Origin: Methanobacteriota archaeon
Lineage (GTDB): Archaea > Thermoplasmatota > Poseidoniia > Poseidoniales > Poseidoniaceae
Direction: 5' to 3'
DNA length: 51,293 bases
NCBI GenBank assembly: GCA_018662825.1
Contig: JABJFI010000074.1
Location: 1-51,293 of the forward strand
The notes below the pieces were generated by a model. That model made no database searches, had not been told where the DNA came from, and saw nothing but the letters and a program-made list of their open reading frames with translations. Shown in pieces: positions 15,729-24,275 of this stretch; position 1 is the first letter of the stretch, and the number at the start of each line of letters is the position of its first letter. The position numbers and the translations under genes were made by a program.

Positions 15729-16769
15729 ATGAGCGAACATATAGGGTCCAAACCTGGAGCGTGGGGGGGTGAAGCACGCCCACTATTTCTCGCACCTATG
15801 GCCGGTGTTTCCGACCTTCCATTCCGATTGCTTGCCAAAGCATGCGGAGCCGATGTTACAATCACTGAATTTACAAACAGTACCGCTCTTTCTCGAGAAG
15901 CGGCAATGTCTTGGCGCAAGATGGAATCTCATGCGACTGAAATTCCTTTCATTCCACAAATCTTTGGCGGTGATGCTGGAGATATGGCTACTGCTGCAGA
16001 AATGTTGGCCCCAACTGCCGATGTTATCGATTTGAATTTTGGCTGCCCAGCCCCAAAGGTCACCAAAATTTGTGCTGGAGCGGCATTGATGGGAGAGCCA
16101 GATAATCTTGTTTCCATGGTCGAAGGAATAATTCAACGCGTTGAAATCCCAGTTAGTGCAAAGATGCGGCTAGGAACTGGATTAGGCGCAAATAATGCCC
16201 TTGAAATCTGTAAAGACCTCGAAAACATTGGAACATCTCGACTCTGTATTCACGGCAGAACTCTTCGACAACGATACTCCGGAGAAGCGGATTGGAATTC
16301 AATCAAACACATTGTAGACGGTGTTGAGATCCCTGTCATCGCAAATGGAGATGTTGTTGATGCTGCAAGTGCTAAATTGTGTTTAGAGACAACCGATGCT
16401 GCAGGCCTAATGATAGGGCGGGGCGCTATTGGACGCCCTGCTGTCTTTGGAGAAATCAAAGTTGGGTTGGGTTGGATGGATGAAGAAGATTTACCATGGA
16501 TTAAGGAATTGGGTGAAGATTGGTACCAACGTTCTTCCATTGGCCGTGCTTTTGCCACACGGAAATGGTGTTGGGATAAATATATCGAATTCTCACATCA
16601 AACCAGTGGTTTGCAACCGCGATGGATGCAAAGACATGCGATTGCCTTCACTAAAGGACTGCCGGGGGCGAAAAAAATTCGTAACAAGATGCATGGGGCT
16701 TCTACGCCTGAGGATTTCGCAAATGGAATCTCAAATTATTTGGCAACGGATTCGAGCGAATCAAATTGA
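15729..16769 (+). CDS. dus: tRNA-dihydrouridine synthase
   Basis: FMN-dependent enzyme that reduces specific uridines in tRNA to dihydrouridine with NADPH. The TIM barrel starts LFLAPMAGVSDLPFRLL (FMN phosphate region). The catalytic cysteine is C106 in DLNFGCPAPKVTK, followed by AGAALM. Further motifs are PVSAKMRLG, LCIHGRTLRQRYSGEADW, IPVIANGDV and GLMIGRGAIGRP. The length of 347 residues is normal. The frame runs open back to 15558 inside the preceding gene, but the first ATG that leaves the conserved domain whole and avoids the overlap is at 15729. Its stop lies in an inverted repeat shared with the convergent uS2 gene. Which uridine it modifies is not known. Confidence 0.93.
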   Translation: MSEHIGSKPGAWGGEARPLFLAPMAGVSDLPFRLLAKACGADVTITEFTNSTALSREAAMSWRKMESHATEIPFIPQIFGGDAGDMATAAEMLAPTADVIDLNFGCPAPKVTKICAGAALMGEPDNLVSMVEGIIQRVEIPVSAKMRLGTGLGANNALEICKDLENIGTSRLCIHGRTLRQRYSGEADWNSIKHIVDGVEIPVIANGDVVDAASAKLCLETTDAAGLMIGRGAIGRPAVFGEIKVGLGWMDEEDLPWIKELGEDWYQRSSIGRAFATRKWCWDKYIEFSHQTSGLQPRWMQRHAIAFTKGLPGAKKIRNKMHGASTPEDFANGISNYLATDSSESN

Positions 16770-16784
16770 ATTAGATTAATTCAA
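16766..16784. terminator. Perfect inverted repeat spanning both stops of convergent dus and rps2
   Basis: TTGAATTA (16766-16773) and TAATTCAA (16777-16784) are perfect complements around a three-base centre. The stop of dus (16767-16769) and the stop of rps2 (16781-16783) lie symmetrically in the arms. It may act as a weak bidirectional 3'-end structure. The stem is AT-rich, so this could also be chance. Confidence 0.4.
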
Positions 16785-17389
16785 AAGGTGGATTGCCATT
16801 CTTCTAAATCTTGGGAAGCAGCCCAATCTTCATCAGTCATTTTTCCTCTAACCTTGAGAACTTCACGGGCAAGTAGCCAGTAAATCAAAGCAAGTGAGCG
16901 ACGGCCCTTGTTGTTAGCTGGAAGTGCGATGTCGACATTACGAAGATTGTTATTTGCATCCACAATGCCAACAATCGGCAAGCCAGAGTTGACCGCTTCA
17001 CGAAGTGCTTGTTGGTCAGCAGCAGGGTCAGTGACAAACAGAACATCAGGTTCAACATACGAACGAAGAACTGGATTTGTGAGGGAACCTGGAATAAAGC
17101 GGCCTACTGCGGCATTTGCACCAATCGCTTCAGAAAAGAGGCGTGCAGGGCGTTGTCCATATTGACGAGCAGAGACAACCATGATTCGTGCTGGGTCATA
17201 CTTGTTGAGAAACTCTGCAATCGAACGAATTCGAGAGTCAGTCATGTTGACATCAAGAAGGTATAATCCATCTTCGCGAACCCGTTCAATGAATCGTGCC
17301 ATATCAGCACTCTTTTGTTGAGTACCAATATTTACAGCATTCTCTTCATAGGATTCAAAGGGTAAGAGTAGGCTCGTTTCCTCGGACAT
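16781..17389 (-). CDS. rps2: 30S ribosomal protein uS2, archaeal type
   Basis: Small-subunit protein that binds near the decoding platform and the 16S 3' domain. The 202-residue sequence matches the archaeal/eukaryotic uS2 form: FIERVREDGLYLLDVNMTDSRI, MVVSARQYGQRPA, VGRFIPGSLTNP, EPDVLFVTDPAADQQALREA, PIVGIVDANNN and DIALPANNKGRRSLALIYWLLAREVL. It has the short archaeal length without the bacterial coiled-coil insertion. The start at 17389 is preceded by GAGGAAT at good spacing, and a TATA-like box lies about 38 bases upstream. The leading MSEETSLLLPFESYEEN extension is variable in the family. No other ribosomal gene lies next to it in this window. Confidence 0.95.
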   Translation of the reverse strand: MSEETSLLLPFESYEENAVNIGTQQKSADMARFIERVREDGLYLLDVNMTDSRIRSIAEFLNKYDPARIMVVSARQYGQRPARLFSEAIGANAAVGRFIPGSLTNPVLRSYVEPDVLFVTDPAADQQALREAVNSGLPIVGIVDANNNLRNVDIALPANNKGRRSLALIYWLLAREVLKVRGKMTDEDWAASQDLEEWQSTF

Positions 17390-17423
17390 GGTAATTCCTC
17401 AGCAGACGACCGACTTGGACTCC

Positions 17424-17431
17424 ATATTAAA
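17424..17431 (-). promoter_or_regulatory. TATA box of rps2
   Basis: On the minus strand the sequence reads TTTAATAT, preceded by GCGAAGCGG, which could form a BRE. The centre is about 38 bases before the ATG at 17389. The predicted start point near 17401 gives a leader of about 12 bases with GAGGAAT as ribosome site. Confidence 0.5.
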
Positions 17432-17533
17432 CCGCTTCGCAGAGAGGGGGAATGAAATTTTTTGTAACCTCAAGCCATTTTGAATGGGATTACCATAAAA
17501 GAACTCAAAACATGATGCCGTTCTGTAAGAACT

Positions 17534-18727
17534 GTGGGGGTCGATATATTGGATGGTGAAACTGAAGAAACAGCCCTACTGAGGGCCACTCTTTCAGATG
17601 ACAATACTTGGCGTGATTCCGATGGTATCGCTCTTCCTGTGAGCGCAAGCGATTTAGAACGCCACGAATATTGTCCTTTATCTTGGTCGTTATCTCGCCA
17701 AGGTAATTCTGGTCAAGGTGAAGCCATCGTCGCCGGAATCAAAAGGCACACAGGAATTCATGAGAAAATGAAATCTTTTCAGGAGATTCAATCTCAAAAA
17801 CGACGTTCTATCACCATTTGGACATGGTGGTTTTCTGTTATTATTGCATTGAGTATTGATGCACTTGCTTTCAATTATATCGACGAGGTCGTAACACCAA
17901 TTATAATGGCACAATATCTCGCCATGTGGAGTTTCACTACACTGTTAGTTGGATTTGTCACCATATCAGTTCCTTGGAGGTCTTGGATTGGCCTTGATGA
18001 TACGATTTCTCGTCAAAAGACTAAATTCTTGGCTACAAAAGATGATTTCACCTATTTTTGGGAACCTAAAGGGTTCATCGGCGGTTGGTTTGAAGCAGGG
18101 CGAATCGAAGCCAGTTTACTTTTTGGTTCAATTGTATTGGGGTTACATGCAATCGCTTTGGCAGGGGCAAAAGATCGAGAACAAGCGACATTTATTCTTT
18201 TCTTAACAGCCATGTTTTGGACACTTGCCGCCTCTTGGCAACTTCAACGAATGTTGTTATCTGAAAATGTACTTCAAACAATGAAACAAGAGATTGATAT
18301 TGATACGGAATCAGAAGTCGCCTATTCTGATGATGATTCTAACTCGCACCTCCTTGTCGATGAGAAAATAGGTCTACGGGGCCGTCCTGACCAAATTGTC
18401 ATCGTCGATGGCGAGTTTATTCCATTCGAACAAAAAACGGGCAAAGTCCCAATTAATCCACATCCCTCTCACCGAATGCAATTACTCGCCTATTTACATC
18501 TCGTTGAAATCAATACGAAGAAAAGTTCACCTTATGGAGTCCTTCGTTATGGTAAAGAAAACCTTCACCAAATTCCATGGAATGATTTCTCGAAACAAGA
18601 ATTACGGGATGCTGTTACCGAAGTTCAGCGTTTGATGGTTCAAGGTGGAGCCATACGAAATCACAACCGCCCTGGAAAGTGTCGAAATTGTTCTCGACTC
18701 TATGCATGTGATGATTCGTTGGTTTGA
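17534..18727 (+). CDS. Cas4/RecB-like PD-(D/E)XK nuclease with four inserted membrane helices
   Basis: A 397-residue protein carrying the full Cas4-type signature, split by a membrane region. The first iron-sulfur cysteine is C47 in ERHEYCPLSWSLSR and the motif I histidine is H76 (GIHEKM). The nuclease core has D286 in RGRPDQIV, then E299 and K301 in PFEQKTGK, then Q316 and Y320 in HRMQLLAY. The last cysteines are C383, C386 and C392 in KCRNCSRLYAC. Between H76 and D286 lie four hydrophobic helices (about 94-115, 122-145, 192-211 and 217-236). Normal Cas4 proteins are about 200 residues and soluble. It would cut or process DNA at the inner membrane (inference). The start is a GTG; a TTG five codons later is possible. 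No cas gene is nearby, so a CRISPR role is unsupported. Confidence 0.8.
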   Translation: MGVDILDGETEETALLRATLSDDNTWRDSDGIALPVSASDLERHEYCPLSWSLSRQGNSGQGEAIVAGIKRHTGIHEKMKSFQEIQSQKRRSITIWTWWFSVIIALSIDALAFNYIDEVVTPIIMAQYLAMWSFTTLLVGFVTISVPWRSWIGLDDTISRQKTKFLATKDDFTYFWEPKGFIGGWFEAGRIEASLLFGSIVLGLHAIALAGAKDREQATFILFLTAMFWTLAASWQLQRMLLSENVLQTMKQEIDIDTESEVAYSDDDSNSHLLVDEKIGLRGRPDQIVIVDGEFIPFEQKTGKVPINPHPSHRMQLLAYLHLVEINTKKSSPYGVLRYGKENLHQIPWNDFSKQELRDAVTEVQRLMVQGGAIRNHNRPGKCRNCSRLYACDDSLV

Positions 18728-18728
18728 T

Positions 18729-19295
18729 TCAAGTGCAAATATCTTCTAAGGGGTATTCAATGCAAGTTCGTTTGATTGTGACACTAATTTCAAATTTATC
18801 TTGGAATACTGTACCCGAAAATCCTCCACCTCTTGCAACTATGTTTAATGTCCAAGTTCCTGTCTCAAATGGTGGGGTAATTACATCTGTAGCAGCAGGT
18901 AAATTCTTGCATTCATCAATTGACCAAACTGGTTGTTCTACTTCGGAGTTAGCGTTTGGCGCCCAAAGATTCGCACGAACATAACGTGTAATGTTCTCGC
19001 AGTCACCGATGATATCCACGATGATATCTGAAGCAGTAATGTCTACACTACGATAAATGACAATTTCAGATACCGATTCATCGACTTCAAAAGTGGTGGT
19101 ATTTTCATGAACCTGGACTTCTGCGGTTGTGAAAGTATGCTTGTGTGTGTATTTTATTGCTTCCGATCTTGTGTCCGGGGGGCCTCGCAAGTCTTCCATT
19201 ACTTCTCGAGACTGCAATAGTCCTAAACATCCTGATGAACTGCTAATGAGGAATATCATGACCATCATGATCGGCACAACCCAACTCTTCTTCAT
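18729..19295 (-). CDS. Secreted or lipid-anchored protein of unknown function
   Basis: A 188-residue protein with an N-terminal signal (KKSWVVPIMMVMIFLISSSSGCLGLL). SSGC resembles a lipobox, so the cysteine may carry a lipid anchor on the outer face of the membrane. The mature part is beta-rich with a few cysteines (GDCEN, DECKN, RTCIEY, EDICT) that could form disulfides, and it holds GTWTLNIVARGGGFSG, a jelly-roll-like strand pattern. The frame extends to an ATG at 19367, but the ATG at 19295 directly precedes the signal. The stop is one base away from that of the convergent nuclease gene. No known family is recognised. Confidence 0.65.
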   Translation of the reverse strand: MKKSWVVPIMMVMIFLISSSSGCLGLLQSREVMEDLRGPPDTRSEAIKYTHKHTFTTAEVQVHENTTTFEVDESVSEIVIYRSVDITASDIIVDIIGDCENITRYVRANLWAPNANSEVEQPVWSIDECKNLPAATDVITPPFETGTWTLNIVARGGGFSGTVFQDKFEISVTIKRTCIEYPLEDICT

Positions 19296-19442
19296 CAGAT
19301 GGGCTAAGTTTGCTCTACATATCAATCCAATGCAGGATGATGCGAGGGTTTGATACCTTAGAGCCATAGCGTGAACTGTCCGAATGACGCAAAGTGGTTG
19401 CCGAGCAATAGCGATGACGAACCCTATGAAAGCCGACGGACA

Positions 19443-22247
19443 TCACTCAAACTTTGCTCCACAAGTTCCGCATTCTGTCGCTTCAACAGCGAGGTCAGCA
19501 CCACATGCCCCACATTCAGCAACATCAGACTCTTGTTTCTCTTCTTCCGCCTTACGTCGAGCACTTCTTCGGCGCGCTGGTTTGTTTGCTTTAGGTGTCA
19601 ATTCATCGATGATTGAAATTGGTTTGTCATCATCCTTCACTGAAAAGTCTGAAGTCGTTTCAGAAACTTCGTTTCCTGCGAAAGAAGAATCTGTCAATTG
19701 CATTCCTACATGCACTTTATCTCCAGGCATTATTCCATCTTCACCAGTAATTTCAAACAATCTTCCACGGATATCAGCATCACTTGCTGAAAGTTCTTTT
19801 CCATCATCTTTGTGAGCAATAATCTCGCCTTTAGAAGCCAAGATAGAATCAATGTCGTTAGTTTCATCACCCAACTCTTTCAAGTTCTTGAGCGTCGTAG
19901 TAACCGTGTTTTGATACGCTTCAAGTTCCTCTTCAGTCATGTCTTCTTGGAGAATTTCATCTGCGTTTCTACGGTCGTATGCCGCTTCGACTTCCGCTTC
20001 TGCACTCAAAATGTTTTCATCCCATTCATCTTCGAGTTGTTCCTCATCGAAACCAAACTCTTGGACAGCTTGTGCAAAGTCCTCTGTCCCGGTAACAATC
20101 ACATCATCATCGATTTCTTCAGGGATTTCAACAACTGCCTTTTTCACTTTCTCTTTCCGTTCCCGTTGTTCGAAATAAGATGAAACATCTTGTTCTGCAC
20201 CGCAGTAGACACAGTTGTCAAGTAAATCCGGTATTGATTCGCCACATTCATTGCAATCGTGGAATTGCTTTCTTGCTTTCTTGAGATTGAACGAGCACCA
20301 AGGGCAACGATCTTCATCGCCTTCTAATTCTCCATCGCATGAAGGGCAATATTCGAAAATATCTCGCTCGACTTCTTCTTCGGATTCACGAGTAAGGTAT
20401 ATTGAGATGACTAAAATACCAATCAAGGCCAAAGCCCCGAATCCGATTAGAGTTATAGTTCCAATTTCAGAATTGGGATTCAATTCCTCAAGGTCTTGTT
20501 CACTCATTATCGTCGCAAAGGTCCTAGTAAAAGTGGTTGATATCGTTGAATCGGAAGGAACGAGTTTGATGACTGTTGAAGGGGCTGTAGCAGTAAATTC
20601 ACAGTCGAGAGTGACTTTATCGCCAAGATTGACCACTTCAACATCCATTGTTGACAGAATTGTATCACTTTTATCTACGCAATTATATGATAATGAGCCA
20701 GTAGCAACGCTCGTCAAATCAACTTGAAGTGTATAATTCTCCCCTTGTGTCATTGGTAACACGAGTGAAGAACCATCAGAGTTTGAAACTTCGAGAGTTG
20801 CCAAGGCCCAAGACAAACGTAATTCTGCTTCGACCAAAACCACGCCTGATGCTACACTATTTGCTGGATTTGAATCCCAACTGCTTGAGGACGCAATCCA
20901 TTGAGCTTCAAAGGTAGCATTATGAGCACCGAGTTCTGAAAATAGTTCAACTGACCATGTACGACTCTCTGCTGAATCAATATAAATTATTGATGATGTT
21001 TCTTCAATACCTTCCCAGACATAGTGCACCTTTCCAGAAACTCGTATGTCTCCAGTGTTCAGCATACTTACACTCCAGACAACAGAATCTCCCGAATTAA
21101 TAGAAGGTGATGATGCTATTGCATTTGAATCGACAAGTACATCTGGGATAGCGAATTTGGCGAGTTGGGCAGATATTTCATCATTCGTGGTCGATTCTTG
21201 AATAAATGCACCGGTTCCAAAGGGATCGATTTTTGCACTCACAATATGAAGGCCTGCAGGTAAAACACCCAATTCAGAGATTGTAAGAACGTGGCTCCAA
21301 TCGGTCTGCGCAAAACCAGTTCCAGTAAGATTTACCATGAAAGGAGCGGTTGTAATAAATCCTCCAGATGGCTTTGCGATTTGAAGCCAAAGTGGTACTT
21401 CTGTGACGCCTGTGCCATTGGAGCGGCCGAGTTTGCCTGAAACGACCCAAGGCCCTTCAAGAGAATCTTCTTCAATGCTAACAGTTAATTCCCCAATGTG
21501 ATAGAGATCCATTCGGGTGTCAACAACAAATGGAACTTCGACCATTTTATTCGATTCTGAAGATTCATGTACTGCATTTTCGTAATCAGGCGTAATCATC
21601 AATGTATGAGAACCGCTTTGAGGGGCTGTGAAAGTTGTATTAACCCATTCACTAGAAGATGCTGCAATTGGAGGAGTTGGAATTTCTAAATCAGTTGAAC
21701 CTGGGAGGTTGATGTGAAGAGTGCTCGCTTCTGCAGGCTCACTACCAAGATTTCGAACCAATGATGAAAGTGCGACTGTATCACCTGCAAAGATTCCCGA
21801 TGAGGGTGATATTTGGGTTTCAGTTACTTTCAAATTTGGAAGTCCAGTAACGGTAAATTCAACATAAAATTGAACTTCATTACCCGAATTTCTAGGATGC
21901 TCAAAGGTAATGTGAACTTCGTGGTCGCCTTCAACTAGACCCTCCCAAACTGTAGAGACTTCTGCCGTTGCCTCAGTATCGATATCTACTGTTGAAGATT
22001 CTAGTAATTTGTTTGGACCAATTCCGTCTCGATAAAAAGCATATTCAACATCAGTCGCATAATTTCCACTATTGTACAATTGAAGGTTGATGGTGACTGA
22101 ATCGCCCGCCTCAGGAGCGGATGGCATGAGAGCTACAGTACTCGCTGAAGCCTGTATTGAGCCACTCTGTTCAGCAGAAATCGGCATAGGTACCGCAGCA
22201 ATACAGAGTAGAAGAATTACAATTGTCGGCTTCCACGCGCTCGCCAT
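19443..22247 (-). CDS. Large exported protein with CARDB-like repeats, one membrane helix and cytoplasmic zinc ribbons
   Basis: A 934-residue type I membrane protein. Residues 1-25 are a signal peptide ending ISA-EQ. About 560 residues outside are Ser/Thr-rich beta domains of the CARDB type, for example LYNSGNYATDVEYAFYRDG and LNTGDIRVSGKVHYVWEG. A membrane helix follows at about 597-619. The cytoplasmic part has ribbon pairs CPSC/CPWC and CNECG/CVYCG, then about 180 acidic residues, and ends with a third pair CGACG/CGTCG. The outer part probably binds polymer or another surface protein, and the ribbons could pass a signal inward (inference). The function is unknown. It is divergent from the next surface protein. 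Confidence 0.75.
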   Translation of the reverse strand: MASAWKPTIVILLLCIAAVPMPISAEQSGSIQASASTVALMPSAPEAGDSVTINLQLYNSGNYATDVEYAFYRDGIGPNKLLESSTVDIDTEATAEVSTVWEGLVEGDHEVHITFEHPRNSGNEVQFYVEFTVTGLPNLKVTETQISPSSGIFAGDTVALSSLVRNLGSEPAEASTLHINLPGSTDLEIPTPPIAASSSEWVNTTFTAPQSGSHTLMITPDYENAVHESSESNKMVEVPFVVDTRMDLYHIGELTVSIEEDSLEGPWVVSGKLGRSNGTGVTEVPLWLQIAKPSGGFITTAPFMVNLTGTGFAQTDWSHVLTISELGVLPAGLHIVSAKIDPFGTGAFIQESTTNDEISAQLAKFAIPDVLVDSNAIASSPSINSGDSVVWSVSMLNTGDIRVSGKVHYVWEGIEETSSIIYIDSAESRTWSVELFSELGAHNATFEAQWIASSSSWDSNPANSVASGVVLVEAELRLSWALATLEVSNSDGSSLVLPMTQGENYTLQVDLTSVATGSLSYNCVDKSDTILSTMDVEVVNLGDKVTLDCEFTATAPSTVIKLVPSDSTISTTFTRTFATIMSEQDLEELNPNSEIGTITLIGFGALALIGILVISIYLTRESEEEVERDIFEYCPSCDGELEGDEDRCPWCSFNLKKARKQFHDCNECGESIPDLLDNCVYCGAEQDVSSYFEQRERKEKVKKAVVEIPEEIDDDVIVTGTEDFAQAVQEFGFDEEQLEDEWDENILSAEAEVEAAYDRRNADEILQEDMTEEELEAYQNTVTTTLKNLKELGDETNDIDSILASKGEIIAHKDDGKELSASDADIRGRLFEITGEDGIMPGDKVHVGMQLTDSSFAGNEVSETTSDFSVKDDDKPISIIDELTPKANKPARRRSARRKAEEEKQESDVAECGACGADLAVEATECGTCGAKFE

Positions 22248-22444
22248 GTAAGTATTCGACTACCTGCAAAGCACTTGAACCCATCTCAACATGATGAAAG
22301 GATTTGGCCTCACAAGGATGTTTTCAACTATCCCGAGAATCAAAAAAAAGTGGAGTTTCGCTTTAGTTCAGTTATTGCAAATTTTAATTGAAAGGATGGA
22401 GAAGAAGGGGAGCATTGAAGGATAACCGCACCCGTCATGCCTAC
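22248..22444. promoter_or_regulatory. Divergent intergenic region between two surface-protein genes
   Basis: The region is AT-rich. The stretch AATTTTAATTG near 22378-22388 could be a TATA-like box for the rightward gene, giving a leader of about 35 bases before the ATG at 22445. No box is clear for the leftward gene, and no RNA gene is seen. Confidence 0.3.
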
Positions 22445-24250
22445 ATGGGCAGAACTTGGTCGAGCGCTATTCTCGTCGTTCTTCTGCTCGGCCTTAGTTC
22501 ATCTCCGTTAGTGGATAATCATCTCGAAGAACTTGAATTGCCCACATTTTCATCGTCAAACCTTGTCTTGACCTTCACAAATGGTCCGACTACTAATCAA
22601 GATATTTCCGGGCTTCATAGCCTTACTTTTGGAATGTCAGGGGACGCAAATGTTTCTTCACTACTTATCGAAATATCAAGCGATGGTAGCAATTGGACAA
22701 GTGTAAGCAACATCACTTCAGCCCCATGGCTGACTTATTTTGATTCGACTGCCCACAGTAATGGGTCCTATACACTTCGAGCATCCGCATGGGATGATGA
22801 TGTCAATGAAATGGTCGTTTCCTCTTCTGGAACATTCAACATCGTGAATCAAGTTCCAGTCATCACTCTATTTACCGTGCTAAATGCTGCTGTTGGAACT
22901 GGAGATTCAGCATCGGACAGGGCTTGGTTCAATATCGAGGCTGACGGAACTTTGGCTTACCGTTGGGGTGCGAGTGATGATGATATCAGTTATGCATCAA
23001 TTGCCAATGTGCCAGGACCTGGTGCTCCTTCAAACGATGGCCCAAGCAGCCTTTCATATGGGTGGGATTGGAGCAGCGGCGCAATGTCCGAAGGAACATG
23101 GAATTCTCGAATCACTGTCTATGATGGCTCAAGTCTCTCAGCATCACAAACGCTCTTTGTTGGTATCGACCGAACTGGCCCCACACTTTCGAGCGTGACT
23201 GTTGGTAACGGTGCAAATTGGCAAAAGTCGTCTCCAATCACCTTGAGTGGCCTGATTAATAATGCAGATGATGACCAAGGTAGTGGTGTTTCTTCCGCAG
23301 AATATTCTCTTGATGGTGTAATATGGAACTCGACTTCTTCCGATTCGTTAATACTCAACCTAGAAGAGGGATTACACACATTATCGATTCGTTCTGTTGA
23401 TCGGGTAGGAAATGCCGGTAGCGCCATCAACATCGATGTTCGCATTGATGAAACACTTCCAGAAGCAATTGGTTGGACTGTCGATGAACTCACTACGAGT
23501 CGTGTAGGGCCTGCAAGTGTGAGTTTTAGTGCCATTGATGATGGGTCTGGAATAGATGTTGCAAATTCCTATCTGCAATTTGGCTTTGATTCAAATGGTG
23601 TTGGAGAGACTCCAGACCTTTCAGTCAACTGGATGCAACTTGGAACATCTGGATTGTCCGGAACTATTGGAATTTCCAATTGGGCGACAAAATCTCGTCA
23701 ATACTTGATGTTCCGTGCTATCGTGATGGATAACGCTGGAAATCAGTACACATCGAGTCCAAGTTCTTACCAAATCCTACCAGGATTGGATTTGTATTGG
23801 AATGCAACCCAAACCAATCTTGACCGCCTAATCGTTCGACCGGGTGAAATCGATGGAAACGTTGTCATTACCAGTGTAATTGAATCGAACCAAGTATATG
23901 GGGGAAGTGTCGTTGTTCGTCTTGAATCTGCGCCTGCCGACAGAACTTCGACTGTAAGTTGGACAGTCATGGAATCCCGCACACTGGATTCTGGGACATT
24001 AGCAGATACTCAAGAAGAATTGATTTGGAATTATACCGTCCCTCAAACTGGACAATTCGATTTACGTTTAGTTATTGATTATCTCAATGTTATTGATGAA
24101 TACGATGAAGGGAACAACTACAACCACATGGTCGTCACTGGAGCATCGATTGGTTCTCCGGGTTTAGTTCCATCATTTGCCCCTTCAATTGTGTTGCTTA
24201 TTATCACTGGATTTGCAATTGCGATATGGCAACGAAGAACAAGAGATTGA
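22445..24250 (+). CDS. Exported beta-sandwich surface protein with C-terminal membrane anchor
   Basis: A 601-residue protein. A signal peptide (WSSAILVVLLLGLSSSPLV) is followed by Ig-like or cadherin-like beta domains: TNQDISGLHSLTFGMSG, then GIDRTGPTLSSVTVGNG, DGSGSGVSS-like aromatic-Gly repeats around SLDGVIWNSTSSDSL, and VDRVGNAGSAI. This resembles bacterial Ig-like (Big) repeats. A CARDB-like domain follows near the end (VIDYLNVIDEYDEGNNYNHMVV). One membrane helix (SIVLLIITGFAIAIW) with a short basic tail QRRTRD anchors it. The frame opens at a TTG (22388), but the ATG at 22445 directly precedes the signal. No catalytic motif is seen; an adhesive or structural role is possible (inference). 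Confidence 0.72.
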   Translation: MGRTWSSAILVVLLLGLSSSPLVDNHLEELELPTFSSSNLVLTFTNGPTTNQDISGLHSLTFGMSGDANVSSLLIEISSDGSNWTSVSNITSAPWLTYFDSTAHSNGSYTLRASAWDDDVNEMVVSSSGTFNIVNQVPVITLFTVLNAAVGTGDSASDRAWFNIEADGTLAYRWGASDDDISYASIANVPGPGAPSNDGPSSLSYGWDWSSGAMSEGTWNSRITVYDGSSLSASQTLFVGIDRTGPTLSSVTVGNGANWQKSSPITLSGLINNADDDQGSGVSSAEYSLDGVIWNSTSSDSLILNLEEGLHTLSIRSVDRVGNAGSAINIDVRIDETLPEAIGWTVDELTTSRVGPASVSFSAIDDGSGIDVANSYLQFGFDSNGVGETPDLSVNWMQLGTSGLSGTIGISNWATKSRQYLMFRAIVMDNAGNQYTSSPSSYQILPGLDLYWNATQTNLDRLIVRPGEIDGNVVITSVIESNQVYGGSVVVRLESAPADRTSTVSWTVMESRTLDSGTLADTQEELIWNYTVPQTGQFDLRLVIDYLNVIDEYDEGNNYNHMVVTGASIGSPGLVPSFAPSIVLLIITGFAIAIWQRRTRD

Positions 24251-24275
24251 AAAGAGGTTGGCCACAGGCTCGCCC

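Noticed and set aside
17534-18727. A CRISPR-Cas locus suggested by the Cas4-like gene
   Set aside because: No repeats, cas1, cas2 or effector genes are in the window, and the protein is membrane-embedded.
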